DNA of 64,000 bases from UBA4971 sp900019985. Its GTDB lineage: Bacteria > Bacillota > SHA-98 > UBA4971. Numbering within the stretch: position 1 is the stretch's first letter; each line of letters starts with the position of its first letter. Both the position numbers and the translations under genes were made by a program. Shown in pieces: positions 50,879-59,908 of the stretch. The stretch is from positions 62,001-126,000 of the forward strand of contig JBMNFG010000011.1 in the NCBI GenBank assembly GCA_050949175.1. The letters run 5' to 3'. The notes under the pieces were generated by a model that was given only the letters and a program-made list of their open reading frames with translations, did not search any database and was not told the origin of the DNA.

Positions 50879-50910
50879 AAAAAAACCTCCCGGCGCAACA
50901 TCACAACACA

Positions 50911-51129
50911 TCACTTAAACCGATATGTTATCCTGCCTCTCGACAGGTCATACGGAGACAACTCTACTGTTACCCTGTCCCCAGGTAAGATCCTGATAAA
51001 ATGCATGCGCATTTTCCCGGACACGTGAGCGAGAACCCTATGCCCGTTTTCCAGCTCAACTCTGAACATTGCATTAGGCAACGCCTCTATGACGGTTCCC
51101 TCTACCTCAATCGCGTCCTTCTTACCCAT
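50911..51129 (-). CDS. infA: Translation initiation factor IF-1
   Basis: Binds the 30S A site at initiation. A single S1/OB fold: MGKKDAIEVEGTVIEALPNAMF, HVSGKMRMHFIRILPGDRVTVELSPYDLSRGRI; 72 residues is exact. It overlaps the KOW gene by eight bases. Confidence 0.98.
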   Translation of the reverse strand: MGKKDAIEVEGTVIEALPNAMFRVELENGHRVLAHVSGKMRMHFIRILPGDRVTVELSPYDLSRGRITYRFK

Positions 51130-51418
51130 TGGAACAGCCCGCCCTTTCTGATCTGGCTTTCTTGATTGCCTTCAAAGCTTCACATACCTCCTCATTAGTT
51201 ATGTCTATCCCCTGGAGGAGTTTTTCCCTGATGGAGTTGCTTACGACCCGCGTCATCATAATATGCCTGATGTTCTTCTTCTTAGGTTTAGACACGGGCC
51301 TGTAGTATCCGTCAACAACTGCAACCGTAGTGTCGTTTAGAATCTCAGTTATTATATAATACCTGCCTTTGTCCCTGCCTGCCGCGGATACGACAAATTG
51401 ACCTAACTCAGGTTCCAT
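51122..51418 (-). CDS. KOW-domain RNA-binding protein (L14e/L6e-like)
   Basis: Small probable ribosome-associated protein found between map and infA in Firmicutes. ELGQFVVSAAGRDKGRYYIITEI is a KOW motif, followed by VVDGYYRPVSKPKKKN, as in archaeal and eukaryotic L14e. I start at ATG 51418, right after GGGAGGAC, giving 98 residues; an in-frame ATG six codons upstream is less likely. The tail is charged and helical. Precise function in bacteria is not established. Confidence 0.85.
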   Translation of the reverse strand: MEPELGQFVVSAAGRDKGRYYIITEILNDTTVAVVDGYYRPVSKPKKKNIRHIMMTRVVSNSIREKLLQGIDITNEEVCEALKAIKKARSERAGCSNG

Positions 51419-51437
51419 TTCAGTCTGTCCTCCCAAA

Positions 51438-52205
51438 CTAGAGAGCAGTGAGTATTACCGGACCATCCCTGGTCACAGCGATTGTATGCTCAAAATGGGC
51501 TGACAGCGAACTGTCGCAGGTAACGACTGTCCAGTTATCCGCAAGAGTCTTCACTTCAGGGCTACCGGCGTTTACCATAGGTTCTATGGCTAACGTCATT
51601 CCTTCGGCCAACACAGGGCCTGGTTCCCCACGGATCACAAAGTTGGGGATTGCAGGCTCTTCATGAAGTTTACGCCCCACTCCGTGCCCTGATAAAGCTT
51701 TAACAATGGAAAATCCCTTTGACTCAACATGGCTCTGTATCGCTCTGGATATATCAGCTATCCGCATGCCAACTCGTGCCTGCTCAATGCCGCGGTAAAG
51801 AGAATCTTCAGTGACTCGCATAAGCTCCATGGCTCGCTTTGAAACTGTACCCACAGGAAACGTCATTGCACTGTCACAGTGAAATCCCTCAACCTCAGCG
51901 CCTACGTCAATGCTGACTATATCTCCTTCAACCAGTCTTCTGCTGCCCGGAATGCCGTGGACAACTTCTTCGTTAATAGACACGCAGACACTTGCCGGAA
52001 AACCATACAGGCCTTTAAATGACGGACTAGCACCTTTACTTGTAATGAACTCCTCGGCATATTTGTCAATGTCTTTTGTAGTAATCCCAGGCCGTATAAG
52101 CTTACTTAACTCATTCAGAAGCTCTGCCAGTATGCGGCCTGACCTTTTCATAATATCAATTTCTTCAGGGGTTTTGCAAATAACCAATGGAGATATTCTT
52201 CTCAA
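51438..52205 (-). CDS. map: Methionine aminopeptidase type I
   Basis: Removes the initiator methionine. Metal ligands are in VSIDVGAEVEGFHCDSAMTF (two Asp), LSGHGVGRKLHEEPAIPN (His), LAIEPMVNAG (Glu) and FEHTIAVT (Glu). Length of 255 matches the type Ia short form. TTG start with GGAAGG upstream, three bases after adk. Confidence 0.97.
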   Translation of the reverse strand: MRRISPLVICKTPEEIDIMKRSGRILAELLNELSKLIRPGITTKDIDKYAEEFITSKGASPSFKGLYGFPASVCVSINEEVVHGIPGSRRLVEGDIVSIDVGAEVEGFHCDSAMTFPVGTVSKRAMELMRVTEDSLYRGIEQARVGMRIADISRAIQSHVESKGFSIVKALSGHGVGRKLHEEPAIPNFVIRGEPGPVLAEGMTLAIEPMVNAGSPEVKTLADNWTVVTCDSSLSAHFEHTIAVTRDGPVILTAL

Positions 52206-52207
52206 TA

Positions 52208-52858
52208 CTATTTCCTTCCTTGAACCATAGAAATAATCGTCTCCAGGACCTTATCGGCATCCTCTTCACCGTCGACCGTCTTTAAGATACCACGGCCTCT
52301 GTAATAGTCAACGACAGGTTCTGTCTGTGCCTTATACACCTTTAGGCGCTCACGCACAGTCTCTGCCTTGTCATCTATCCGCTGATAAATGTGGCCTTCG
52401 CACCTGGTGCATTTTCCGTCTTCAGGCGGCGGGTTGTTGGTCATATGATACAAGGCCCCGCATTTTGCACAGATCCTCCGGCCTGCAATCCTCTTTTCAA
52501 CAACATCTTCCCCTGCATCGATGTAAATCACTGCATCCAGCGGAACTCCGAGGCCTTTCAGGATCTCATCTAAAGCTTCAGCTTGAGCCACGTCTCGCGG
52601 AAATCCGTCAAGGATAAATCCGGCCTCACAGTCAGCGTTGCTCAACCTGTCTTTTACAAGGCCTATAGTAATCTCATTAGGGACAAGCTTCCCTGAATCA
52701 AGATACTCCTTCGCGGAAATGCCTAGGGGTGTCTTTTGGGATATTGCTTCTCGAAACATATCTCCTGTTGATATATGCGGCACACCAAGACGTTGGCTGA
52801 GCCTTACCGCCTGCGTACCTTTTCCGACCCCAGGAGGGCCTAGGAGAACGAGACGCAT
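52208..52858 (-). CDS. adk: Adenylate kinase, zinc-binding form
   Basis: Interconverts ATP + AMP and 2 ADP. P-loop LLGPPGVGKGTQA, AMP site STGDMFREAI, and DGFPRDVAQAEAL are typical. The LID carries CAKCGALYHMTN and CTRCEG, the four-Cys zinc site common in Gram-positives. 216 residues. It lies between secY and map, standard in Firmicutes. Confidence 0.98.
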   Translation of the reverse strand: MRLVLLGPPGVGKGTQAVRLSQRLGVPHISTGDMFREAISQKTPLGISAKEYLDSGKLVPNEITIGLVKDRLSNADCEAGFILDGFPRDVAQAEALDEILKGLGVPLDAVIYIDAGEDVVEKRIAGRRICAKCGALYHMTNNPPPEDGKCTRCEGHIYQRIDDKAETVRERLKVYKAQTEPVVDYYRGRGILKTVDGEEDADKVLETIISMVQGRK

Positions 52859-52878
52859 ATCTTAAATCCTCCCACTAT

Positions 52879-54129
52879 TTACTTCATAAAGCCTTCATAC
52901 TGCCTCATCAGCAGCTGAGCCTCGATTTGCTTCATAGTGTCAAGTGCGACACCTACCATGATAAGAAGGGCCGTTCCACCGAAAGCTGCTCCGCTCAGTT
53001 TTGTAACATTGGTTACGATATTTGGCGCTATGGCTACTACAGCCAGGAACAATCCACCGACAAAAGTCAGCCTTCCAAGGATTCTTTCCAAGTACTCCAC
53101 TGTAGGCCTTCCTGGACGGATGCCGGGGATGAATCCACCGTACTTCTTCAGGTTATTGGACACGTCATTAACGTTAAATGTCATGGCGGTATAGAAGTAC
53201 GTAAATCCTATGATTAGCAGCGAGTAGACAATCATATACGAAACGCTGTCACCCTGCAGCCAATCAGACATAAAGGCTAGTTTAGGCACAAACTGCGCTA
53301 TGGTAGCAGGAAATGCCAAAAGAGATGAAGCAAAGATAACCGGGATTACTCCTGCCTGGTTTACGCTAAGGGGAATGTGCGTACTCTGACCTCCGTAAAC
53401 TTTGCGCCCAACCACGCGCTTTGCATATTGAACAGGGATTCTGCGGTTTGCCAAAGTAATTGCCACTACTGCGAATATCGATACCAGACTTATGACCACA
53501 TATAGTAGTGCACTGACTATACCGACTCCACCCTCGCCTACACTTACAATCAAGCCGCGGAATGTTGCAGGCAGCCTTGCTATGATACCTGTAAAGATAA
53601 TAAGTGATATGCCGTTTCCTATTCCGTTCTCAGAGATTTTCTCACCTAACCACATGACAAAAGCGGTCCCTGCAGTCAACGTCGCGATAATCAAGAGGAC
53701 TGACACAGTGCCTGTGTCGTCAAGTGCACCTCGTATACCGAAGGTGGTGGCAGTACCCTGGATAACTGCAAGGATCATCGCACCGTATCTCGTATACTGA
53801 GACAGCTTCTTTCTCCCTTCTACCCCGGACTTCGCCATCTCTTCGAAACTCGGTATCACTACCTGCAGTAGCTGCATAACAATGGATGAGGTGATGTACG
53901 GCCCTACACCCATCGCGAATACTGTAAACCTCATGAGGGCTCCGCCTGCGAATAAATCGAGAAATTGAAATAGCCCGGCTTCTCCGAAGATCTGCGCGAG
54001 CTCAGCAACGTTCACCCCTGGAACGGGGATAAACGATGCCACACGGTAGACGGCAAGCATCCCAATGGTGTACAGAATCTTTTTCCTCAGTTCCGGGATC
54101 CTGAAGGCGCTGGCAAGTGCTCCTAGCAA
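52879..54129 (-). CDS. secY: Protein translocase subunit SecY
   Basis: Central channel of the Sec translocon in the inner membrane. Ten helices are visible. RKKILYTIGMLAVYRVASFIPVPGV at the start and the C-terminal IEAQLLMRQYEGFMK are typical; residue count of 416 is normal. Its lateral-gate and cytoplasmic loop regions (KRVVGRKVYGGQSTHIPL) are conserved. Confidence 0.98.
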   Translation of the reverse strand: MLGALASAFRIPELRKKILYTIGMLAVYRVASFIPVPGVNVAELAQIFGEAGLFQFLDLFAGGALMRFTVFAMGVGPYITSSIVMQLLQVVIPSFEEMAKSGVEGRKKLSQYTRYGAMILAVIQGTATTFGIRGALDDTGTVSVLLIIATLTAGTAFVMWLGEKISENGIGNGISLIIFTGIIARLPATFRGLIVSVGEGGVGIVSALLYVVISLVSIFAVVAITLANRRIPVQYAKRVVGRKVYGGQSTHIPLSVNQAGVIPVIFASSLLAFPATIAQFVPKLAFMSDWLQGDSVSYMIVYSLLIIGFTYFYTAMTFNVNDVSNNLKKYGGFIPGIRPGRPTVEYLERILGRLTFVGGLFLAVVAIAPNIVTNVTKLSGAAFGGTALLIMVGVALDTMKQIEAQLLMRQYEGFMK

Positions 54130-54130
54130 C

Positions 54131-54580
54131 CTATATCACCTCGACTTTGCCGCCTGCTTGTTCAATCTTCTCCACTGCAGATCGGCTAAATGCATGGGCC
54201 CTGACGACAAAAGGCTTATTTACTTCGCCGTCTCCCAAGATCTTTATACGGTCGCGAGCCCGCTTGATTATGCCTGATTCTCGAAGCGTCTCAGGCGAAA
54301 TAACCGTATTCTCATCAAACCTGTCCAAGTCACGCAAATTGACAGGTACATATCTAACCTTAAAAGGATTGGTAAATCCGCGCTTCGGAATACGCCTGAC
54401 TAGAGGCATCTGTCCGCCTTCAAACATAGGGCCTTTTGTACCGCCGGACCTTGACCTTTGTCCCTTGTGACCCCGGCCTGAAGTCTTGCCTAGGCCGCTC
54501 CCGATACCTCTACCGACCCTTTTTTTAGCTCGTTTGGCGCCTTCCGGCAGGGACAGTTTATCAAGTCTCAATGGAGCCAC
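54131..54580 (-). CDS. rplO: 50S ribosomal protein L15
   Basis: Late-assembling large-subunit protein. The glycine-rich basic start KKRVGRGIGSGLGKTSGRGHKGQ and the end AFSRSAVEKIEQAGGKVEVI are diagnostic; 149 residues. One base before secY's start. Confidence 0.98.
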   Translation of the reverse strand: MAPLRLDKLSLPEGAKRAKKRVGRGIGSGLGKTSGRGHKGQRSRSGGTKGPMFEGGQMPLVRRIPKRGFTNPFKVRYVPVNLRDLDRFDENTVISPETLRESGIIKRARDRIKILGDGEVNKPFVVRAHAFSRSAVEKIEQAGGKVEVI

Positions 54581-54583
54581 CTC

Positions 54584-54763
54584 CTATTCCGTGACTTCTT
54601 CCACATCCACCAGATGAGCAACTTTAATAATCATCCCTCTGACAGCAGGGTTATCAGGAAGATAGCGAGACTGGTTAAGCTTTCTAAGCCCAAGTGCCCT
54701 GACTGTTGCCCTCTGGTCTTTCGGCCTCCCTATAGTGCTCCGTTTTAAAGTGACCTTAAGCAT
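54584..54763 (-). CDS. rpmD: 50S ribosomal protein L30
   Basis: Small 50S protein of 59 residues starting at ATG 54763 with AGGAGAT upstream: MLKVTLKRSTIGRPKDQRAT, LGLRKLNQS and VRGMIIKVAHLVDVEE. The open frame to 54829 adds a non-conserved tail overlapping rpsE and is not used. Confidence 0.96.
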   Translation of the reverse strand: MLKVTLKRSTIGRPKDQRATVRALGLRKLNQSRYLPDNPAVRGMIIKVAHLVDVEEVTE

Positions 54764-54821
54764 CCTCTTTATCTCCTGACTATCTTTGGTGTTATCATTT
54801 CCTAACATCTGCCACACCCCT

Positions 54822-55328
54822 CTAGCCAAGGATCTCTTCGACAGACTTTCCTCTGCGCTTTGCTACATCCTCTGCGCGAGTCAGCGACTTAAGTCCCTGA
54901 ACTGTGGCACGAACGACGTTGAACGGATTGGCAGATCCTAGTGATTTCGTAAGAATGTCGCGAATACCGGCCAGCTCTACAACGGCTCTTACCGGACCCC
55001 CGGCAATCACTCCTGTACCCGGTGAAGCAGGTTTTAGCAAGACGCTGCCTGCGCCGGCCTTTCCCACAACCTCATGGGGAATGGTAGTCCCGACAATAGG
55101 AACCTCAAACATGTTCTTCTTTGCCTCTTCGGCTCCCTTGCGAATGGCTTCTGCGACTTCAGCCGCTTTTCCGACTCCTGTCCCTACGCGCCCATTGCCA
55201 TCGCCTACAACCACGAGGGCGCGAAAACTCCGGGTACGTCCTCCTTTGGTTGTCTTAGCCACAGGGTCTATATTTACGACTTTTTCCATGAGTTCCGGAC
55301 TTTCCATATCTATCATTATCTCAATCAC
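54822..55328 (-). CDS. rpsE: 30S ribosomal protein S5
   Basis: 30S protein involved in decoding fidelity. The double-stranded RNA fold and GRTRSFRALVVVGDGNGRVG, VLLKPASPGTGVIAGGPVRAVVELAG are typical. 168 residues; start is either GTG 55328 or the ATG four codons later. It lies between rplR and rpmD. Confidence 0.98.
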   Translation of the reverse strand: MIEIMIDMESPELMEKVVNIDPVAKTTKGGRTRSFRALVVVGDGNGRVGTGVGKAAEVAEAIRKGAEEAKKNMFEVPIVGTTIPHEVVGKAGAGSVLLKPASPGTGVIAGGPVRAVVELAGIRDILTKSLGSANPFNVVRATVQGLKSLTRAEDVAKRRGKSVEEILG

Positions 55329-55343
55329 CCACTTCCCCGGACC

Positions 55344-55712
55344 TTAAAACTCAAGTCCGCTTTCGCGAGCTCCTTCTGCTAAAGCAGCAACTCTACCATG
55401 ATAAAGGTTGCCTCCGCGATCAAACACTACTTGCTTGATACCTTTTGCCTGCGCCTTCTCGCCGATAAGCTTGCCTACCAAACGTGCAGCCTCAACATTG
55501 CCGCCGTTTTTCACCTGGGATCTAATCTCCGGGTCAAGGCTGGATGCAAAGGCTAAAGTAGTCCCGCTTTGATCGTCAATAATCTGAGCATAAATATGCT
55601 TCAGAGACCTGGCTACTGCAAGACGGGGCCTATCTTGCGTACCTGATATTCGTTTTCTTATGCGGCGATGTCTTCTTGCTCTCGCAACTTTTCTATCTTC
55701 GCGCTTGAACAT
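55344..55712 (-). CDS. rplR: 50S ribosomal protein L18
   Basis: Binds 5S rRNA with L5. ARARRHRRIRKRISGTQDRPRLAVARSLKHIYAQ and FDRGGNLYHGRVAALAEGARESGLEF are diagnostic. 122 residues. Confidence 0.98.
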   Translation of the reverse strand: MFKREDRKVARARRHRRIRKRISGTQDRPRLAVARSLKHIYAQIIDDQSGTTLAFASSLDPEIRSQVKNGGNVEAARLVGKLIGEKAQAKGIKQVVFDRGGNLYHGRVAALAEGARESGLEF

Positions 55713-55757
55713 GCCTTACCCCACCCTTCATACGTTCCACTACCTGCCGGCAGATTA

Positions 55758-56297
55758 TCATACCTTACCGGCTTTTCCGGCCTTCATGCGGATTCGTTCG
55801 CCGTCGTACCTGATGCCTTTGCCTTTGTACGGTTCAGGAGGACGAACAGCTCTAATGTCAGCTGACACCTGGCCAACTACTTCCTTGTCTATACCTTTCA
55901 CCACAATCCTGGTGGGTGAAGGGACTTCTATTTCAATGCCTTCCGGAGGAACCATCTCCGCCGGATGTGACAACCCCATACTGAGGACTAGCTTATTCCC
56001 CTGCAGAGCGGCTCTGTAACCTGTCCCTGAGACCAAGAGGGTTTTCTGAAAACCTTCAGTTACGCCTTTCACCATATTGGCAATGAGGGTCCTTGTCAGT
56101 CCGTGAAGAGACTTTGCTCTTTTCCCATCGTTAGAGCGGTTCACGATGATGTTGCCGTCCTCTATAGAGACGTCAATCTCCTGACTGATGCGCCTTGTAA
56201 GTGATCCCTTCGGTCCCTTAACTGTGATCACGGCACCTTCTATGTTTACCTCTACTCCGTTTGGAATCGGTATAGGCGCTTTGCCGATCCTGGACAT
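55758..56297 (-). CDS. rplF: 50S ribosomal protein L6
   Basis: Located near the factor-binding site of the 50S. MSRIGKAPIPIPNGVEVNI starts it and RPPEPYKGKGIRYDGERI closes it; the two-lobed repeat is visible. 179 residues. Confidence 0.98.
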   Translation of the reverse strand: MSRIGKAPIPIPNGVEVNIEGAVITVKGPKGSLTRRISQEIDVSIEDGNIIVNRSNDGKRAKSLHGLTRTLIANMVKGVTEGFQKTLLVSGTGYRAALQGNKLVLSMGLSHPAEMVPPEGIEIEVPSPTRIVVKGIDKEVVGQVSADIRAVRPPEPYKGKGIRYDGERIRMKAGKAGKV

Positions 56298-56310
56298 TAT
56301 CTCTCACCCC

Positions 56311-56709
56311 CTACCACACATAACAGATTACCTCGCCGCCTACTCCTTCTCGCCTGGCATCCTTATCGGTCATTATACCTTTAGGAGTGGATATGACCGC
56401 TATTCCCAGGCCTCCAAGGACCTTCGGAATGTTGTCCTTATTAGCGTAGACTCGAAGTCCCGGTTTACTTATGCGTTTCAAACCTGTAATCGCCTTTTGC
56501 TTATTGGGACCGTACTTCAGGTGCAGCCTAAGGATTCCCTGCTTTCTATCGGCCACTACCTCATAATCCCTGATATATCCCTCTTCCTTAAGGATCTTCG
56601 CGATGTCGCGCTTCACCCGCGAGGAGGGCATCTCAACGACGTCCCGCGAAACGGTGTTGGCGTTCCTGATCCTTGTGAGCATGTCAGCAATGGGATCCGT
56701 CGTCACCAT
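56311..56709 (-). CDS. rpsH: 30S ribosomal protein S8
   Basis: Primary 16S rRNA binder and, in many bacteria, translational repressor of the spc operon. TDPIADMLTRIRNANTVSRD and the tail STPKGIMTDKDARREGVGGEVICYVW identify it. 132 residues. A repressor target in the rplE region was not looked for successfully. Confidence 0.98.
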   Translation of the reverse strand: MVTTDPIADMLTRIRNANTVSRDVVEMPSSRVKRDIAKILKEEGYIRDYEVVADRKQGILRLHLKYGPNKQKAITGLKRISKPGLRVYANKDNIPKVLGGLGIAVISTPKGIMTDKDARREGVGGEVICYVW

Positions 56710-56752
56710 TCACATCGACCTCCTCCATATGCGGAATTGCTTGGCATATTCA

Positions 56753-56938
56753 TCACCAGCTCGCCTTCCTCACTCCAGGGATCTCGCCCTGGGAAGCAAG
56801 CCTGCGGAAGCATATCCTGCACATATCGAATTTTCTCATATATGCCCTAGGTCGTCCGCATATAGGACACCTGTTATAGTTTCTTACACGGTATTTTTTC
56901 GGTTTCCTCTGTTTTTCTATGAGGCTCTTTTTAGCCAA
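56753..56938 (-). CDS. rpsN: 30S ribosomal protein S14, zinc-binding (type Z)
   Basis: 61-residue 30S head protein. The C+ form has CPICGRPRAYMRKFDMCRICFR as zinc ligands. AKKSLIEKQRKPKKYRVRNYNRC starts it. The short zinc form is typical of Gram-positives. Confidence 0.98.
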   Translation of the reverse strand: MAKKSLIEKQRKPKKYRVRNYNRCPICGRPRAYMRKFDMCRICFRRLASQGEIPGVRKASW

Positions 56939-56981
56939 AGCTATCCCCCTTCCATAGCCGGATTCAATTGACCTTCCCAGT

Positions 56982-57533
56982 TCAGCTTGAGAAAGGCATA
57001 CCCATAGCCTTTAGCAGGTCATATCCTTCCTCATCTGTTCGGGCAGTAGTAACAATTGAAATATCCATGCCCCGTAGTTTGTCTATCTTATCGTAGACTA
57101 TCTCGGGAAATACCAGCTGCTCCTTAAGGCCTAAGTTGTAGTTGCCTCTACCGTCGAACCCGTCAGCAGACACCCCTCGAAAGTCTCTTATTCTGGGAAG
57201 GGCCACGTTGAAAAGCTTGTCGAGGAAGTGATACATCCTCTCGCCCCGGAGCGTAACCTTGCACCCAATAGGCATTCTGGCCCTAAGCTTGAAGGACGCA
57301 ATTGACTTTTTTGCCCGTGTAATAATGGGCTTTTGTCCTGTAATCGCAGTAAGATCGCTGACTGCGGCATCAAGTGATTTCGGATCACCTACTGCTTCCC
57401 CTACCCCCATGTTTATAACGACTTTGTCAATCTTGGGAATTTCCATGACGCTCCTATACCCATACTTTTCACGGAGGGCAGGTGCAACTTCATTAAGGTA
57501 TTTCTCCTTTAGCCTTGCCGCCACTTGGCTCAC
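56982..57533 (-). CDS. rplE: 50S ribosomal protein L5
   Basis: 5S rRNA-binding central-protuberance protein. VMEIPKIDKVVINMGVGEAV, TGQKPIITRAKKSIASFKLR and TTARTDEEGYDLLKAMGMPF are diagnostic. 183 residues. Confidence 0.98.
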   Translation of the reverse strand: MSQVAARLKEKYLNEVAPALREKYGYRSVMEIPKIDKVVINMGVGEAVGDPKSLDAAVSDLTAITGQKPIITRAKKSIASFKLRARMPIGCKVTLRGERMYHFLDKLFNVALPRIRDFRGVSADGFDGRGNYNLGLKEQLVFPEIVYDKIDKLRGMDISIVTTARTDEEGYDLLKAMGMPFSS

Positions 57534-57542
57534 CCCCGATAC

Positions 57543-57863
57543 CTACTTGTCTATGTCGCGCCCGCACTCCTTGCATACTCGCACTGACTCCCCATCCGGA
57601 GTCCGCTTTCTACCGGTTCGAGTAGGCTTGTTACACTTCGGGCAGATCAGCATCACTTTCGCCAATGGCATTGGCGCCGGTTTCGATATGATGCCTCCCT
57701 GCGGGTTCAGCTGAGTCGGTTTAGTGTGGCGCTTTACCTCATTTGCGCCCTCCACAATTACCCGCCGGTCTTTAGCGAGAACCCGTAGGACTTTTCCTCG
57801 TCTATCCTTGTCTTTCCCCCAAAGAACGATTACCGTATCGCCCTTCTTCACATGAGGTTTCAT
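57543..57863 (-). CDS. rplX: 50S ribosomal protein L24
   Basis: Assembly initiator of the 50S. KKGDTVIVLWGKDKDRRGKVLRV is the KOW motif; the tail has CPKCNKPTR and CKECGRDID, a four-Cys cluster as in many Firmicute L24 proteins. 106 residues. Confidence 0.97.
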   Translation of the reverse strand: MKPHVKKGDTVIVLWGKDKDRRGKVLRVLAKDRRVIVEGANEVKRHTKPTQLNPQGGIISKPAPMPLAKVMLICPKCNKPTRTGRKRTPDGESVRVCKECGRDIDK

Positions 57864-57919
57864 TGTTCTTAAAACACCTACCTATTCGCAGCCCAAAGGT
57901 TTCATCTTAAGAAGCTCCA

Positions 57920-58288
57920 TTATAGAACCTCAGGTGCCAAGGAGATTATCTTCATAAACTCCTTTTCACGCAGCTCCCGTGCGACAGGACCGAATATTCG
58001 AGTCCCTCTGGGATTGTTCTGCTCGTTTATGATAACCGCTGCGTTTTCATCGAATCTGATGTGGGATCCGTCAGGACGCGATATCGTATCTTTTGTTCTG
58101 ACAATCACTGCCCTGACTACGTCCCCTTTTTTCACAACGCCACCGGGTGCGGCTTCTTTAACACTGGCAATGATGATGTCTCCTACCCCTGCGAACTGAG
58201 GATTACCGCTGCCCAGCACCCTGATGCATTTTATTTTCTTACCGCCTGTATTGTCGGCGACATTCAGCATTGACTCCTGACGAATCAC
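57920..58288 (-). CDS. rplN: 50S ribosomal protein L14
   Basis: Interface protein (bridge B8). QESMLNVADNTGGKKIKCIRVLG and GTRIFGPVARELREKEFMKIISLAPEVL are characteristic. I use GTG 58288, with AAGGAGGG eight bases upstream, which gives the standard 122 residues; the frame extends to 58309. Confidence 0.97.
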   Translation of the reverse strand: MIRQESMLNVADNTGGKKIKCIRVLGSGNPQFAGVGDIIIASVKEAAPGGVVKKGDVVRAVIVRTKDTISRPDGSHIRFDENAAVIINEQNNPRGTRIFGPVARELREKEFMKIISLAPEVL

Positions 58289-58346
58289 CTGGCAGTCCCT
58301 CCTTGTCAAAGAGCGCCTTTTACGCCCTGGCTAATCCTGTACGGGA

Positions 58347-58604
58347 CTACTTTGCCCTTTCAAGGATCTCCACAACACGCCATCTCTTCCGCTTGCTCAG
58401 CGGCCTTGTTTCCATAAGTCGAACCCTGTCCCCGACTTTGGCCATGTTATCTTCGTTGTGCGCCATATAGCGCTTGGTCCTCTTTATCCTTCGGCCGTAG
58501 AGTGGATGGGGGACTACTCGTTCAACAGCAACGATAACTGTTTTGTCCATACTATCGCTTACCACTCGACCTGTGCGCATCTTACGCCTTCCTCGCGCAT
58601 CCAC
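58347..58604 (-). CDS. rpsQ: 30S ribosomal protein S17
   Basis: Early 16S rRNA binder. RKMRTGRVVSDSMDKTVIVAVER and VGDRVRLMETRPLSKRKRWRVVEIL identify it. GTG 58604, with AAGGAGGG upstream, gives 85 residues; the longer frame to 58634 overlaps rpmC. Confidence 0.97.
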   Translation of the reverse strand: MDARGRRKMRTGRVVSDSMDKTVIVAVERVVPHPLYGRRIKRTKRYMAHNEDNMAKVGDRVRLMETRPLSKRKRWRVVEILERAK

Positions 58605-58617
58605 GGTATAACCCTCC

Positions 58618-58824
58618 TTAAGACCGCTGGTCAATGCCGAGCTCGCGCTGGCGCAAGACTGTCTTGACCCGTGCTATGTCCTTGCGAACTTGGCGAACAC
58701 GCATGGGGTTGTCAAGCTGACCGGTGGCCACCTGAAACCTGAGGTTAAAAAGCTCCTCTTTCAACGAGTCAAGTCTCAAGTTCAGTTCGTCGGTGGAAAG
58801 CTCACGTATTTCTCTAGCTTTCAC
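58618..58824 (-). CDS. rpmC: 50S ribosomal protein L29
   Basis: Exit-tunnel rim protein contacting trigger factor and SRP. KAREIRELSTDELNLRLDSLKEELFNLRFQ is diagnostic. I prefer GTG 58824, which gives the canonical MKAREIREL start; an ATG three codons earlier is in frame. It overlaps the rplP 3' end by 11 bases. Confidence 0.96.
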   Translation of the reverse strand: MKAREIRELSTDELNLRLDSLKEELFNLRFQVATGQLDNPMRVRQVRKDIARVKTVLRQRELGIDQRS

Positions 58825-59248
58825 CTGCCTCACCGCCTATCATCATCCTCTTGACAAACTTAGTCTTAATAGGAAGCTTGAACGATGCCAAACGCATAGC
58901 CTCCCGCGCCACCTCTTCCGGCACACCTGCGATCTCAAACATTATCCGTCCAGGTTTTACCACAGCTACCCAATGATCCGGATTACCTTTTCCACTGCCC
59001 ATACGGGTTTCAGCCGGTTTCTTGGTAACTGGCTTATCAGGGAATATCCTGATCCAGACCTTTCCACCTCTTCGTATATATCGGGTCATGGCAATTCGCG
59101 CTGCCTCGATTTGCCTGGCTGTAATCCATCCCGGTTCCTGGGCCTGAAGCCCAAATTCACCCATGGATACCTCGAAACCGCCGGCAGCCTTGCCTTTCAT
59201 TCTGCCGCGCATGACCTTACGGAACTTAGTTTTTCTTGGTTGTAACAT
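58814..59248 (-). CDS. rplP: 50S ribosomal protein L16
   Basis: Organises the A-site region of the 50S. MLQPRKTKFRKVMRGRMKGKA starts it and TKFVKRMMIGGEAGES ends it. 144 residues. It is two bases after rpsC. Confidence 0.98.
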   Translation of the reverse strand: MLQPRKTKFRKVMRGRMKGKAAGGFEVSMGEFGLQAQEPGWITARQIEAARIAMTRYIRRGGKVWIRIFPDKPVTKKPAETRMGSGKGNPDHWVAVVKPGRIMFEIAGVPEEVAREAMRLASFKLPIKTKFVKRMMIGGEAGES

Positions 59249-59250
59249 CC

Positions 59251-59904
59251 TTACCGGCCTCCTTCAGCAGCAGCACTCTCAGGAAGCACATCGCCTTTGT
59301 AGATCCATACCTTAATGCCGATTCTACCGTACGCAGTATGAGCTTCTGCAAAACCGTAGTCTATGTCAGCCCTCAGAGTGTGAAGAGGAACTTTCCCTTC
59401 GCTGTAACCCTCTGTGCGAGCGATTTCAGCTCCTCCCAGCCTGCCGCTGACCTGTACTTTCATGCCTTCGGCGCCTTGCCTCATCGCCCTTGAAAGCGCC
59501 TGTTTCATTGCTCTGCGGAAAGAAATTCTCCTTTCGATCTGCGAAGCAACGTTTTCTGCGACTAATTGGGCGTCAAGATCCGGGTTTTCCACCTCGACGA
59601 TGGCCACTGACACATGCTTGCCTGTGATAGCCTCAAGGTCACGCCTGAGAGCTTCCACTTCCTGCCCGCCGCGGCCGATGACCATTCCTGGCCTCGCGGT
59701 GTGGATATTGACCTTCACCCGGTCTGCGACTCGCTCGATCTCTGTCTTAGAGATCCCGGCATGATAGAACTTTGCCTTCACATACTGTCTGATGTGGAGG
59801 TCCTCATGGATCAACTGAGAGTAATTCTTGTCATCATACCATTTGGCAGCCCAATCCTTAACTATTCCCAGCCTCAGACCATAGGGATGAACCTTCTGTC
59901 CCAA
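59251..59904 (-). CDS. rpsC: 30S ribosomal protein S3
   Basis: 30S head protein with mRNA-helicase function. The canonical GQKVHPYGLRLGIVKDW start is reached if translation begins at TTG 59904, which has GAAGGAGGG upstream; the open frame to 59931 overlaps rplV. The KH domain (ARPGMVIGRGGQEVEALRRDL) is intact. 217 residues. Confidence 0.97.
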   Translation of the reverse strand: MGQKVHPYGLRLGIVKDWAAKWYDDKNYSQLIHEDLHIRQYVKAKFYHAGISKTEIERVADRVKVNIHTARPGMVIGRGGQEVEALRRDLEAITGKHVSVAIVEVENPDLDAQLVAENVASQIERRISFRRAMKQALSRAMRQGAEGMKVQVSGRLGGAEIARTEGYSEGKVPLHTLRADIDYGFAEAHTAYGRIGIKVWIYKGDVLPESAAAEGGR

Positions 59905-59908
59905 CCTG